DNA of 64,000 nucleotides. Origin: SELP01 sp035969385 (GTDB lineage: Bacteria; Pseudomonadota; Alphaproteobacteria; Rhodobacterales; Rhodobacteraceae). Positions 8,645-16,179 of this stretch are shown piece after piece (positions within the stretch are counted from its first letter, which is position 1; each line of letters opens with the position of its first letter). Location: the NCBI RefSeq assembly GCF_035969385.1, contig NZ_JAYKKJ010000002.1:310001-374000 (forward strand), written 5' to 3'. Both the position numbers and the translations under genes were made by a program. The notes beneath the pieces are model-generated. The model was given only the letters and a program-made list of their open reading frames with translations, had not been told where the DNA came from and searched no databases.

Positions 8645-8983
8645 GTGAAACTCATCATTGCGACAATCAAACCGTTCAAGCTCGAGGAGGTCCGCGAGGC
8701 GGTTACCGCCACGGGCGTGCGCGGCATGATGGTGTCCGAGATCAAGGGGTTCGGATCGCAGTCCGGCCATACCGAGATCTACCGTGGCGCCGAATACGCC
8801 GTGAACTTCGTGCCGAAGGTGCGGCTCGACATCGTCGTGCCGGATGCCATGGCCGACGAGGTCGTGGCGACCATCGCCAAAACCGCCCGCACCGAAAAGA
8901 TCGGTGACGGCAAGATTTTCGTTCTCGACGTCGAAAGCGCCATGCGCGTTCGGACCGGTGAAACCGGCGACGACGCGCTCTAG
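8645..8983 (+). CDS. glnK: P-II family nitrogen regulatory protein
   Basis: The 112-residue trimeric signal protein senses 2-oxoglutarate and ATP/ADP and controls AmtB and nitrogen enzymes. The sequence starts MKLIIATIKPFKLEEVREA, and the T-loop carries the uridylylation site Tyr51 (GAEYAVNFVPK). The tail TEKIGDGKIFVLDVESAMRVRTGE is typical. The start codon is GTG at 8645, supported by the AAGGGGA Shine-Dalgarno and by exact family length; the open frame upstream is not conserved. It precedes amtB by 25 bases, the usual glnK-amtB arrangement, so glnK is a better name than glnB. Expression is probably NtrC dependent, though no clear site was seen. Confidence 0.96.
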   Translation: MKLIIATIKPFKLEEVREAVTATGVRGMMVSEIKGFGSQSGHTEIYRGAEYAVNFVPKVRLDIVVPDAMADEVVATIAKTARTEKIGDGKIFVLDVESAMRVRTGETGDDAL

Positions 8984-9008
8984 GCAACCTCACAAGGGAC
9001 AAGGACAC

Positions 9009-10364
9009 ATGAAACTGAACCGTATTCTCCCCCTCGCCGCCGCGGTTGCCGCGATCCCGGCGCTGGGCTTCGCGCAAGAGGCCGAAGTGGCCGTTGCCCC
9101 CGACATCAACCCCTATATCTTCACAACGCTACTGTTCCTGATCGGCGGGTTCCTCGTCTTCTGGATGGCAGCCGGCTTTGCCATGCTTGAGGCTGGTCTG
9201 GTGCGGTCCAAGAACGTGACCATGCAGCTGACCAAGAACATCGCGCTCTTCTCTATCGCCGCGATCATGTATTGGCTGGTGGGCTTCAACCTGATGTATC
9301 CGGGCGATGGCTGGACCATCGCCGGTTGGCTCGGCGCGTTCGGCACAACCTCGCTTGAACCGGTCGGTCTTGCCGCCGAAGATGCGGCGCTCGACTATGC
9401 TTCCGTCGGGTCGGACTTCTTCTTCCAGCTGATGTTCTGTGCCACCACCGCCTCCATCGTGTCCGGCACGCTGGCCGAACGGATCAAGCTGTGGCCATTC
9501 CTGATCTTCACTGTCGTGCTGACGGGTATCTTCTACCCGATCGAAGCCTCCTGGCAGTGGGGCGGCGGCTGGCTGTCGGACGCAGGGTTCTCCGACTTCG
9601 CCGGTTCGACCCTTGTGCACGCTGCCGGTGGCTTCGCCGCGCTGGCCGGTGCCCTGATCCTTGGGCCGCGGATTGGCAAATACAAGGACGGGCGCACCAT
9701 CCCGATGCCGGGTTCGAACCTTGCCCTTGCCACACTTGGGACGTTCATCCTGTGGCTTGGCTGGTTCGGGTTCAATGGCGGTTCGCAGCTTGCCATGGGC
9801 ACCGTGGGTGACGTGACCGACGTGTCCCGCATCTTCGCCAACACCAACATGGCCGCCGCGGCCGGGGCCGTCACCGCGCTGATCTTGACGCAGGTGATGT
9901 ACAAGAAGCCGGACCTGACCATGGTACTGAACGGCGCGCTGGCTGGCCTCGTCTCGATCACCGCCGAACCGCTTGCCCCGTCGCTCTTTGGGGCGCTGTG
10001 GATCGGCGCCGTGGGCGGGCTTATCGTGGTCATCGCCGTCCCGATGCTCGACAAGTTCAAAATCGACGACGTCGTCGGTGCCATCCCGGTCCACCTGATT
10101 GCCGGTGTCTGGGGCACGCTCGTGGTTGCCGTTCACACCCGGACGGAAATCGCAGAAGGGATCGAACGGACCTTCATGCAGCAGCTTGGCGTGCAGGCGC
10201 TGGGTGTGCTGGCCATTGGCGCCTTCACCTTTGTCGCCTCGGCCGTGCTTTGGTTCATCCTGAAGGGGACCATGGGCATCCGGGTGTCCGAAGAGGACGA
10301 AATCAACGGGCTCGACATGGCCGAACTGGGGATGGAAGCCTACCCCGAATTCTCGAAAGGCTGA
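9009..10364 (+). CDS. amtB: ammonium transporter
   Basis: The 451-residue protein begins with a cleavable signal sequence (MKLNRILPLAAAVAAIPALG) followed by about eleven membrane segments of the Amt/MEP/Rh family. The two conserved pore histidines are present in VHAAGGFAALAGA and PVHLIAGVWG. The signature WLGWFGFNGGSQLA and the early GFAMLEAGLVRSKN are also present. The trimer conducts ammonium into the cell and is plugged by GlnK when nitrogen is plentiful. It is the second gene of the glnK-amtB operon and is followed by a strong intrinsic terminator. Confidence 0.96.
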   Translation: MKLNRILPLAAAVAAIPALGFAQEAEVAVAPDINPYIFTTLLFLIGGFLVFWMAAGFAMLEAGLVRSKNVTMQLTKNIALFSIAAIMYWLVGFNLMYPGDGWTIAGWLGAFGTTSLEPVGLAAEDAALDYASVGSDFFFQLMFCATTASIVSGTLAERIKLWPFLIFTVVLTGIFYPIEASWQWGGGWLSDAGFSDFAGSTLVHAAGGFAALAGALILGPRIGKYKDGRTIPMPGSNLALATLGTFILWLGWFGFNGGSQLAMGTVGDVTDVSRIFANTNMAAAAGAVTALILTQVMYKKPDLTMVLNGALAGLVSITAEPLAPSLFGALWIGAVGGLIVVIAVPMLDKFKIDDVVGAIPVHLIAGVWGTLVVAVHTRTEIAEGIERTFMQQLGVQALGVLAIGAFTFVASAVLWFILKGTMGIRVSEEDEINGLDMAELGMEAYPEFSKG

Positions 10365-10396
10365 CCATCCTTCCAGTCAGCTGATTAGGCAAACTG

Positions 10397-10424
10397 CCCG
10401 GGCGGGACACCGCCCGGGTTTTTT
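10397..10424 (+). terminator. intrinsic terminator of glnK-amtB
   Basis: A perfect 9-bp stem (CCCGGGCGG at 10397-10405, CCGCCCGGG at 10410-10418) with a GACA loop is followed directly by six T residues. It lies 32 bases after the amtB stop codon. Confidence 0.92.
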
Positions 10425-10435
10425 GTTGGCTGGGG

Positions 10436-10810
10436 CTATTCGACCCGCTTCGGCGCGCCGGTGGCCATGTCCGTCCCGATATAGGGCAGCTTCGCGGCCT
10501 TCCACGCGCCAAAGCCCCCGCCCATATGGGCCACGGTCTCCTGCCCGGCGGCCAGGGTTGCCCGCGCCACCCGCTCGGACCGCATCCCCGATCCGCAGTG
10601 GAACACGATCTTCTTCGGGCCGCCAAACGGGATCGTTTCAGGGCGGAAGAAGGACATCGGCATCAGCATCGCGCCGTGGATGTGTTCGAACATGAACTCC
10701 TGCGTCGTGCGCACGTCGATCAGGGCGATCTCGCCCGCCTCCAGCGCGGCGGCCACTTCCTCCGGCGTCCAGGTTTCAAGGGTTCCGGCGTCGGTCTGTT
10801 CGGTTTGCAT
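10436..10810 (-). CDS. rhodanese-like domain-containing protein
   Basis: This is a single-domain rhodanese of 124 residues. The ALIDVRTTQEF motif opens the domain, and the active-site loop is FHCGSGMRS, whose Cys can carry a persulfide. It probably transfers sulfane sulfur, or handles thiols or cyanide, in the cytoplasm. The ATG at 10810 was chosen because the preceding 15 codons are not conserved. It follows arsH by 61 bases on the same strand, so it may belong to the arsR-arsH transcript. Confidence 0.9.
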   Translation of the reverse strand: MQTEQTDAGTLETWTPEEVAAALEAGEIALIDVRTTQEFMFEHIHGAMLMPMSFFRPETIPFGGPKKIVFHCGSGMRSERVARATLAAGQETVAHMGGGFGAWKAAKLPYIGTDMATGAPKRVE

Positions 10811-10871
10811 GATGTTCTCCCATCTGTGTTCACCAAGGATGTGGCCGCTTGCCACGTGAATGCAAGGCCCG

Positions 10872-11597
10872 CTACAGCGCCTTGGTCAGAGAAACCCGTT
10901 TGGTCAGTTCGGCGGCGCTTTCCTTGCGTTCGGAATAGCGGTCGACCAGATGCTCGCGGATGTCGCGGGTCAGAAGGGTGAACCGGACCAGTTCCTCCAT
11001 CACGTCGACGATCCGGTCATATAGTGCCGAAGGCTTCATCCGGTCGTCCGGGCCGAACTCTTGCCAGGCCTTCGGGACCGACGACTGGTTCGGGATCGTC
11101 AACAGCCGCATCCAACGGCCCAAAATGCGTAGCTGGCCCACCGTGTTGAAACTTTGTGACCCGCCAGACACCTGCATCACAGCCAGCGTCTTGCCCTGCG
11201 TCGGACGAACCGACCCCAGCGACAGCGGGATCCAGTCGATCTGCGCCTTCATGATCCCGGTCATTGCCCCGTGCCGTTCGGGCGAGGACCACACCATCCC
11301 GTCGCACCAGTTCACCAGATCGCGCAGTTCCGCGACCTTGGGGTGATCCGTGCCCGCCGAATTGGCCGGGTCATCGGGCAGCGGCAGGCCAGAGGGGTGA
11401 AAGAACCGCACGTCTGCCCCCAGCTTGGTCAGGATGCGCCCGGCCTCTTCGGCGGCAAGGCGGCTGAACGACCGATCCCGCAGCGACCCATACAGCAACA
11501 GGATGCGCGGCGGATCGCTGCGCCGTTCGCTGGGGAACAGGGCCCCCGGGTCGGGCAGGTGGAACAGATCATCGACAATATTCGGGGTATCGGACAT
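10872..11597 (-). CDS. arsH: arsenical resistance NADPH-dependent FMN reductase ArsH
   Basis: The 241-residue product matches ArsH over its whole length. The flavodoxin-like FMN-binding loop is LLYGSLRDRSFSR, followed by the ArsH-specific SPERHGAMTGIMKAQIDWIPL (in parts) and GGSQSFNTVGQLRILGRWMR. ArsH oxidises trivalent organoarsenicals and has NADPH-dependent FMN and azo reductase activity in the cytoplasm. It lies 12 bases downstream of an arsR gene in the same direction. No arsenite efflux pump (ArsB or Acr3) or arsenate reductase gene is nearby in this window. Confidence 0.94.
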   Translation of the reverse strand: MSDTPNIVDDLFHLPDPGALFPSERRSDPPRILLLYGSLRDRSFSRLAAEEAGRILTKLGADVRFFHPSGLPLPDDPANSAGTDHPKVAELRDLVNWCDGMVWSSPERHGAMTGIMKAQIDWIPLSLGSVRPTQGKTLAVMQVSGGSQSFNTVGQLRILGRWMRLLTIPNQSSVPKAWQEFGPDDRMKPSALYDRIVDVMEELVRFTLLTRDIREHLVDRYSERKESAAELTKRVSLTKAL

Positions 11598-11609
11598 GGG
11601 GCCGACCTT

Positions 11610-11939
11610 TCAGCAGCAGGTAACTTCGGAAATGACGGGATCGCACAGCGCCGGACTGGCGCCGCAGCAATCCTCCATCAGATAGGCCAGCAATGCGGCC
11701 ATGCCGGACATATCCGCGCGATAGCGGATCGACCGGCCTTCGCGCGTGGCGGTGACAAGCCCCGCGCGGGCAAGGATTGACAGATTGGTGGACAGGGTGC
11801 TGGGCGGCATCTCCAGCCGCTCGGCGATGTCGCCCGCGGGCAGCCCGTCCGGCGCATGTTTGACCAGCAGACGAAAAGCGGCCAGCCGCCCCTCCTGGGC
11901 CAGGGCGGCAAGCGCCTCTATAGCATTCTTTGATTCCAT
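11610..11939 (-). CDS. arsR: ArsR/SmtB family transcriptional repressor
   Basis: The 109-residue winged-helix protein has the typical opening NAIEALAALAQEGRLAAFRLL and recognition helix MPPSTLSTNLSIL. Cysteines sit at the C-terminus (EDCCGA, LCDP, and the last two residues CC), consistent with arsenite sensing. It should repress its own operon with arsH and release DNA when arsenite binds. No Shine-Dalgarno precedes the ATG: the upstream bases are AT rich, and a -35-like TTGACT plus the operator palindrome lie so close that the transcript may start at or near the ATG. Confidence 0.92.
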   Translation of the reverse strand: MESKNAIEALAALAQEGRLAAFRLLVKHAPDGLPAGDIAERLEMPPSTLSTNLSILARAGLVTATREGRSIRYRADMSGMAALLAYLMEDCCGASPALCDPVISEVTCC

Positions 11940-11974
11940 ATTTCGAGAAATATAGAAATAATGGGCAAAGTCAA
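11938..11974 (-). promoter_or_regulatory. arsR promoter with overlapping palindromic operator
   Basis: ATATTTC at 11938-11944 and GAAATAT at 11947-11953 form a perfect 7-bp inverted repeat around GA. TTGACT, a near-consensus -35, is at 11969-11974 (minus strand); a weak -10 TATTTC falls at 11947-11952, 16 bases downstream. The palindrome covers the -10 and the first two bases of the arsR start codon, so a bound ArsR would block RNA polymerase. The operator assignment is inferred from position and symmetry. Confidence 0.6.
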
Positions 11975-11994
11975 GGCCCGCGCAATGGCGGGCC
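11975..11994 (-). terminator. hairpin between aminotransferase and arsR genes
   Basis: GGCCCGC and GCGGGCC form a 7-bp stem with a six-base loop, 14 bases after the aminotransferase stop. No clean T-run follows on the minus strand (TTGACTTT), and this T-rich stretch doubles as the arsR -35 element. Terminator function is plausible but weakly supported. Confidence 0.4.
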
Positions 11995-12008
11995 GAAACT
12001 TTGCCGGG

Positions 12009-13190
12009 TCAGACCCCGGCGTCGATGATCGCCTTGGCAAGGATCGGCACGGTCTCGCTGTTCAGACCGGCGATGTTCATCCGGCTGTCCGACACCATGT
12101 AAATCCCGCTGTCGGCCCGCATCTTTTCCACCTTCTCGGCGGTGGTGCCGATGCGGCTGAACATGCCCCGGTGATGGGCGATGAAATCGAACCGGTCGGA
12201 ATTCGACAGGCGGCGCAGCTCATCGGCCAGTTGGGTCCGCAGGCCCAGCATGGTGTTGCGGACCTCTTCCAGTTCCGCCTCCCAATCGGCGCGCAGCGCA
12301 GCGTCATTCAGGATGGTCGACACGATCCGCGCCCCGTGGTCCGGCGGGAAGGAATAGTTCTGACGGTTCAGGAAATTCAGCGTGCCTTGCGTGGTCTTGC
12401 CCCGTGCGGCATCGCCAATCGCCATCAAGATACCGGTGCGTTCGCGGTAGATCCCGAAGTTCTTTGAACAGGAGGCCGCGATCAGGCATTCGTCCATCGC
12501 ACCGGCCACCGCGCGGGTCGCTGCGGCATCGGCGGCCAGCCCGTCGCCAAAACCCTGATAGGCGATGTCGATCAGCGGCACCGCGCCCTTGGCCTTCAGG
12601 TGGGCGATGACCTCGGCCCACTGGTCACCGGTCAGGTTGGCGCCGGTCGGGTTGTGGCAGCAGCCGTGCAGCAGGACCACGTCGCCGGACTTAAGCCCGG
12701 CCAGATCGGACATCATGCCGCCGAAATCGACACCGCGGGTCGCCTCGTCGAAATAGCGGTATTCGGCCATCTTCATGCCGAGGTATTTGATGATCGACGG
12801 ATGGTTGGGCCAGGTCGGGGCAGACAACCAGACGGTCGCCTCGGGCGCGGCCATACGGATCAGTTCCAGCGCCTGACGGATCGCGCCGGTGCCGCCCGGG
12901 GTGGCCACGGCCGACACGCGGTCGCGGGCCACGGCATCGCCCAGCACCAGACCGACCATCGCATCGGCATAGGCCGGATCGCCCGCCAGCCCGGTATAGG
13001 CCTTGCTGTCCTGGCTTTCCCAGATCCGCTGTTCGGCGGCCTTCACCGCCCGCATCACCGGGGTCAGCCCGGTCGGATCCTTGTAGACCCCGACCCCAAG
13101 GTCGATCTTGTCGGCCCGCGGGTCCTCGCGGTAGGCCTGCATCAGCATCAGGATCTTGTCAGCGGGTTGGTCTTTGAGATGCTCCAGCAT
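12009..13190 (-). CDS. aspartate/aromatic amino acid aminotransferase (class I, PLP dependent)
   Basis: The 393-residue protein belongs to the AspC/TyrB family. The PLP-binding Lys is in SCSKNFGIYRERTG, and the conserved LLHGCCHNPTG and FSRIG motifs are present. It should exchange amino groups between aspartate or aromatic amino acids and 2-oxoglutarate; enzymes of this family can also transaminate cysteine to 3-mercaptopyruvate. Two consecutive ATGs overlap the sseA stop codon; the second (13190) is preferred because GGAG lies seven bases upstream of it. The direct coupling to sseA supports a link to cysteine-derived mercaptopyruvate. Confidence 0.93.
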   Translation of the reverse strand: MLEHLKDQPADKILMLMQAYREDPRADKIDLGVGVYKDPTGLTPVMRAVKAAEQRIWESQDSKAYTGLAGDPAYADAMVGLVLGDAVARDRVSAVATPGGTGAIRQALELIRMAAPEATVWLSAPTWPNHPSIIKYLGMKMAEYRYFDEATRGVDFGGMMSDLAGLKSGDVVLLHGCCHNPTGANLTGDQWAEVIAHLKAKGAVPLIDIAYQGFGDGLAADAAATRAVAGAMDECLIAASCSKNFGIYRERTGILMAIGDAARGKTTQGTLNFLNRQNYSFPPDHGARIVSTILNDAALRADWEAELEEVRNTMLGLRTQLADELRRLSNSDRFDFIAHHRGMFSRIGTTAEKVEKMRADSGIYMVSDSRMNIAGLNSETVPILAKAIIDAGV

Positions 13191-14056
13191 CATGCGTCTC
13201 CGGTGGCTATGGGAAGATCGGGGTACATGCCCCATTCGGACCACGACCCGTCATAGATCGCATGGTCCCGCTTGCCCTGACGTTCCAGGGCCAGCGCGAG
13301 GATCGCGGCGGTAACGCCGGACCCACAAGAGGTGATCGCCGGTTTCGACAGGTCAACGCCCGCTGCCTCGAAAATGGCGCGGGTCTGGTCGGGCGATTTC
13401 ATCGTGCCGTCCGCGTTCAGCAATTCCTTGAAGAACACGTTGCGCGCGCCGGGAATATGGCCCGACCGCAGCCCCTCGCGCGGTTCGGCCACCTCGCCCC
13501 GGAACCGTTCGGGCGCGCGGGCGTCGATGATGGCATAGTCGCCCAGCTTCGCGGCGCGGGCGACCTGGGTCACGTCCTTCACCATCTGGTTCTGGCGCAT
13601 CACGGTCATATGGCGGTCGCGGATATGGGGCGGCTCGTCGGTCAGGGGGCGGCCCTCGGCCCTCCACTTGGGCAGGCCGCCGTCGAGAACAGCGATGTCG
13701 GTCTTGCCCATCAGGCGGAACAGCCACCAGACGCGGGCCGCCGAAAACAGGCCGGTGCCGTCATAAACGACAACCTGATGGCCATCGCCGATGCCCATCG
13801 CCCGCATCCGGGCCATGAACTTTTCCACCGGCGGCACCATATGCGGCAGGTCCGACCGCAGGTCGGCGATCTCGTCGATGTCAAAGAAACGGGCGCCGGG
13901 GATATGCGCGGCCTCGTATTCGGCCTTCGGGTCGCGGTTGTCGGCAGGCATATACCAGGATGCGTCCAGAATGCGCAGGTCCGGGTCTTTCAGGTGCGCC
14001 GCCAGCCATTCGGTGGACACCAGCGTTTTCGGGTCGTTTTCCAACTGCGCGGACAT
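13190..14056 (-). CDS. sseA: 3-mercaptopyruvate sulfurtransferase
   Basis: The 288-residue product has two rhodanese domains. The N-terminal inactive domain starts at VSTEWLAAHLKDPDLRILDASW, and the C-terminal domain ends with the active-site loop TSCGSGVTAAIL; CGSGVT is the signature that separates mercaptopyruvate sulfurtransferases from thiosulfate sulfurtransferases (CRxGxT). It moves sulfur from 3-mercaptopyruvate to thiols or cyanide. Its stop codon overlaps the start of the aminotransferase gene downstream. Confidence 0.94.
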   Translation of the reverse strand: MSAQLENDPKTLVSTEWLAAHLKDPDLRILDASWYMPADNRDPKAEYEAAHIPGARFFDIDEIADLRSDLPHMVPPVEKFMARMRAMGIGDGHQVVVYDGTGLFSAARVWWLFRLMGKTDIAVLDGGLPKWRAEGRPLTDEPPHIRDRHMTVMRQNQMVKDVTQVARAAKLGDYAIIDARAPERFRGEVAEPREGLRSGHIPGARNVFFKELLNADGTMKSPDQTRAIFEAAGVDLSKPAITSCGSGVTAAILALALERQGKRDHAIYDGSWSEWGMYPDLPIATGDA

Positions 14057-14141
14057 GGGCCTCTCCCCTTGATCTCTCGCCTGAAGGTCTAGGGGTGACT
14101 AACGCGCGGAACCCAGCCGTGCAAGGGCGTTGGCGCAAACG

Positions 14142-14164
14142 AAAAAGGGCGCCCAAAGGCGCCC
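14142..14164 (-). terminator. intrinsic terminator downstream of the glycine-rich gene
   Basis: A perfect 7-bp stem (GGGCGCC at 14147-14153 and GGCGCCC at 14158-14164, loop of four) is followed on the minus strand by five T residues (A-run at 14142-14146). It lies 22 bases beyond the stop of the small gene at 14187 and upstream of sseA. Confidence 0.88.
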
Positions 14165-14186
14165 CGTTACTCGTCAAGCAAACAGG

Positions 14187-14468
14187 CTACTTACCCATCG
14201 CACTCTTGACAGCACCAACAACGGCCAGCAGCACACCGCCACCAACACCACCACCGGCGACCTGGGTCAGGATGCCGCCGATGCCGCTTGCGGCCTCGCC
14301 GTCAATCGCGCCGCCGGTCAGCATTCCCAGAATCTGGCCACCGATGCCGCCACCCAGAATGCCGACAAGCGAGTTTCCAAGCGTCCCCAGCGACAGGTTC
14401 TTCAGCACGCCGCCAGCCACATTGCCGCCGATCGCACCCGACACCAGTTGAATAATCAGTTGTTCCAT
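14187..14468 (-). CDS. conserved hypothetical glycine-rich hydrophobic protein
   Basis: I do not recognise a named family. The 93-residue protein starts MEQLIIQLVSGAIGGN and is made of glycine/alanine/leucine stretches with many GG steps and almost no charge except a short IDGEAA segment. The pattern suggests glycine-zipper helices that insert in or associate with membrane. The ATG at 14468 follows a GGGGA-like Shine-Dalgarno region; an ATG ten codons upstream is less likely. It lies alone between sseA and smpB and has its own terminator, which supports it being a real gene. Confidence 0.7.
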   Translation of the reverse strand: MEQLIIQLVSGAIGGNVAGGVLKNLSLGTLGNSLVGILGGGIGGQILGMLTGGAIDGEAASGIGGILTQVAGGGVGGGVLLAVVGAVKSAMGK

Positions 14469-14586
14469 CGTCCCCAATCTCCCTATTTGCCCGACCATGG
14501 GTCAGGCGTTACCGGACCCTAGCCAAAGGGGCAGAGGTGGAAACAGAGGGAGAAATCAGTGGTTTTTCCCCGAAACAGGGCGCGGC

Positions 14587-15066
14587 TCAGCTGTTCTGCC
14601 GCAGCAACCGCTGCTTCTGGCGGTCCCAGTCGCGCTTGGCGTCGGTGGCCCGCTTGTCGTGCAGCTTCTTGCCCTTGGCCACGCCGATCTTCAGTTTCAC
14701 AAGACCCTTGTGATTGAAATACATGACCATCGGGACAAGGGTCATGCCCTGCCGCTGGGTTGCATTCCACAACCGCGACAGTTCCTTGCGGCTCACAAGC
14801 AGCTTGCGCTTGCGCCGCTCCTCATGACCCCAGGTCTTGGCCTGTTCATAGGGCGCGATATAGGCGTTGGTCAGCCAAAGCTCCCCATTGTCGACCGAGG
14901 CATAGCTTTCCGCGATATTCGACTGCCCGGACCGCAGCGATTTCACCTCGGACCCCAAAAGGATGATCCCCACCTCAAGATCCGACTCGATGGCATAGTC
15001 GTACCGGGCACGCCGGTTCTCGGCGATCACCTTGTAGTTCGGGTCTGTCTTCGGTTTCTTGGCCAT
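14587..15066 (-). CDS. smpB: SsrA-binding protein SmpB
   Basis: The 159-residue protein has the SmpB landmarks: NRRARYDYAIE, GIILLGSEVKSLRSG, NIAESYASV, NAYIAPYEQA and the basic C-terminal tail KRDWDRQKQRLLRQNS. SmpB binds tmRNA and delivers it to stalled ribosomes for trans-translation. The start at 15066 (MAKKPKTDPNYKVIAENRRARY) gives the usual length. It is transcribed in the same direction as, but probably separately from, the asparaginase gene. Confidence 0.97.
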   Translation of the reverse strand: MAKKPKTDPNYKVIAENRRARYDYAIESDLEVGIILLGSEVKSLRSGQSNIAESYASVDNGELWLTNAYIAPYEQAKTWGHEERRKRKLLVSRKELSRLWNATQRQGMTLVPMVMYFNHKGLVKLKIGVAKGKKLHDKRATDAKRDWDRQKQRLLRQNS

Positions 15067-15123
15067 GGTCCGCCCGAGATAGGGGATCGGCCCATGCCAC
15101 ACAAGGGCATCAATGCCTTATGG

Positions 15124-16074
15124 CTACAGGCTTGCCTCGCCGCACTGCAGCCGCGTCAACTCGGCCCGGGACTGGTCCGGGGTCAATCCGCGCGACAGGA
15201 CATGGGCCAGTTTCACATAGGCCGCCTCGACCGTGATATCGGCACCATCCACTACGCCCGCATCGACAAGAACCGCCCCGGCGGCATAGGTGCCAAGGGC
15301 AATCCGGCCTTCCGGGCATTGGCTGACCGCGATGACCAGCGTGCCCTTGTCGCGCGCCGCCGTCAGCGCGTCGCGCAACGCCGGGCTGTCCGGCACCGTC
15401 CCCGACCCATAGCAGCGCAGCACAACGCCGTCGCATTCGGTCAGGGCCGCGCGGATCACATGGGCCGACACCCCCGGCGCCACCGACAGGATCGCGATGT
15501 CGTGGGTGCCGAAATCATGCACCCGGCGCTGGGCGGACGCCACCCGTGGCGGGGTCGACTCCTCTGCCGCCTCAAAGGCATCCGGGGCCGAGGAATGGGA
15601 TTTGCGCACCCGCGCCCCATGCAGGCGGTTGCCCGCAAATTTCACCCAGACTCCTGCCGGGGCCATCGTCGCGGCGTCCAGCGCATTCGACAGGTTGGCC
15701 CAGCCATCGCTGCCCGGCTGGGTCAGGGGCAGCATCGACCCGGTCAGGATCACCGGGCGGTTCAGCCCTTCAAGGGCAAAACACAGCGCCGCGGCGGTAT
15801 AGGCCAGCGTGTCGGTGCCGTGGGTCACGACAAACCCGTCATAGGCATCAAGATTGTCGAAAACTGCCCGCGCCACGCGGGTCCAGTCGGCAGGCGTGGC
15901 ATTGGCGCTGTCGATCAGCGGATCGAGGCGCAGGATATCCACCACTTCGCGCAGCTCGCCCTGCGCCCGCAACTCTGCGATGGCGTCTTCCACCACACCG
16001 GCGCGGGGGGCATAGCCCCTCTCGGTCCGGTCCATGCCAATCGTTCCACCCGTGTGAATCAGAAGTATGGGCAT
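15124..16074 (-). CDS. L-asparaginase (asparaginase/glutaminase family)
   Basis: The 316-residue enzyme hydrolyses asparagine to aspartate and ammonia. The two catalytic threonine motifs are present: LIHTGGTIGMD at the N-terminus and VVTHGTDTLAYTA near residue 80, with the TGSMLPL segment following. No signal peptide is visible, so it is probably the cytoplasmic type. The start at 16074 places HTGGT near residue 7, as usual; the long upstream open frame overlaps the divergent YcaQ gene and is not coding. Confidence 0.92.
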   Translation of the reverse strand: MPILLIHTGGTIGMDRTERGYAPRAGVVEDAIAELRAQGELREVVDILRLDPLIDSANATPADWTRVARAVFDNLDAYDGFVVTHGTDTLAYTAAALCFALEGLNRPVILTGSMLPLTQPGSDGWANLSNALDAATMAPAGVWVKFAGNRLHGARVRKSHSSAPDAFEAAEESTPPRVASAQRRVHDFGTHDIAILSVAPGVSAHVIRAALTECDGVVLRCYGSGTVPDSPALRDALTAARDKGTLVIAVSQCPEGRIALGTYAAGAVLVDAGVVDGADITVEAAYVKLAHVLSRGLTPDQSRAELTRLQCGEASL

Positions 16075-16179
16075 TTGACGCCACCTGTTCCGTTTGACCC
16101 TACCTGACCCAAGGATAGGGCAACCGCAAGGGGACTTGATCGGGCTGGCGCCCCTCCGCGCAGCTGCTAATGTGCCCGC

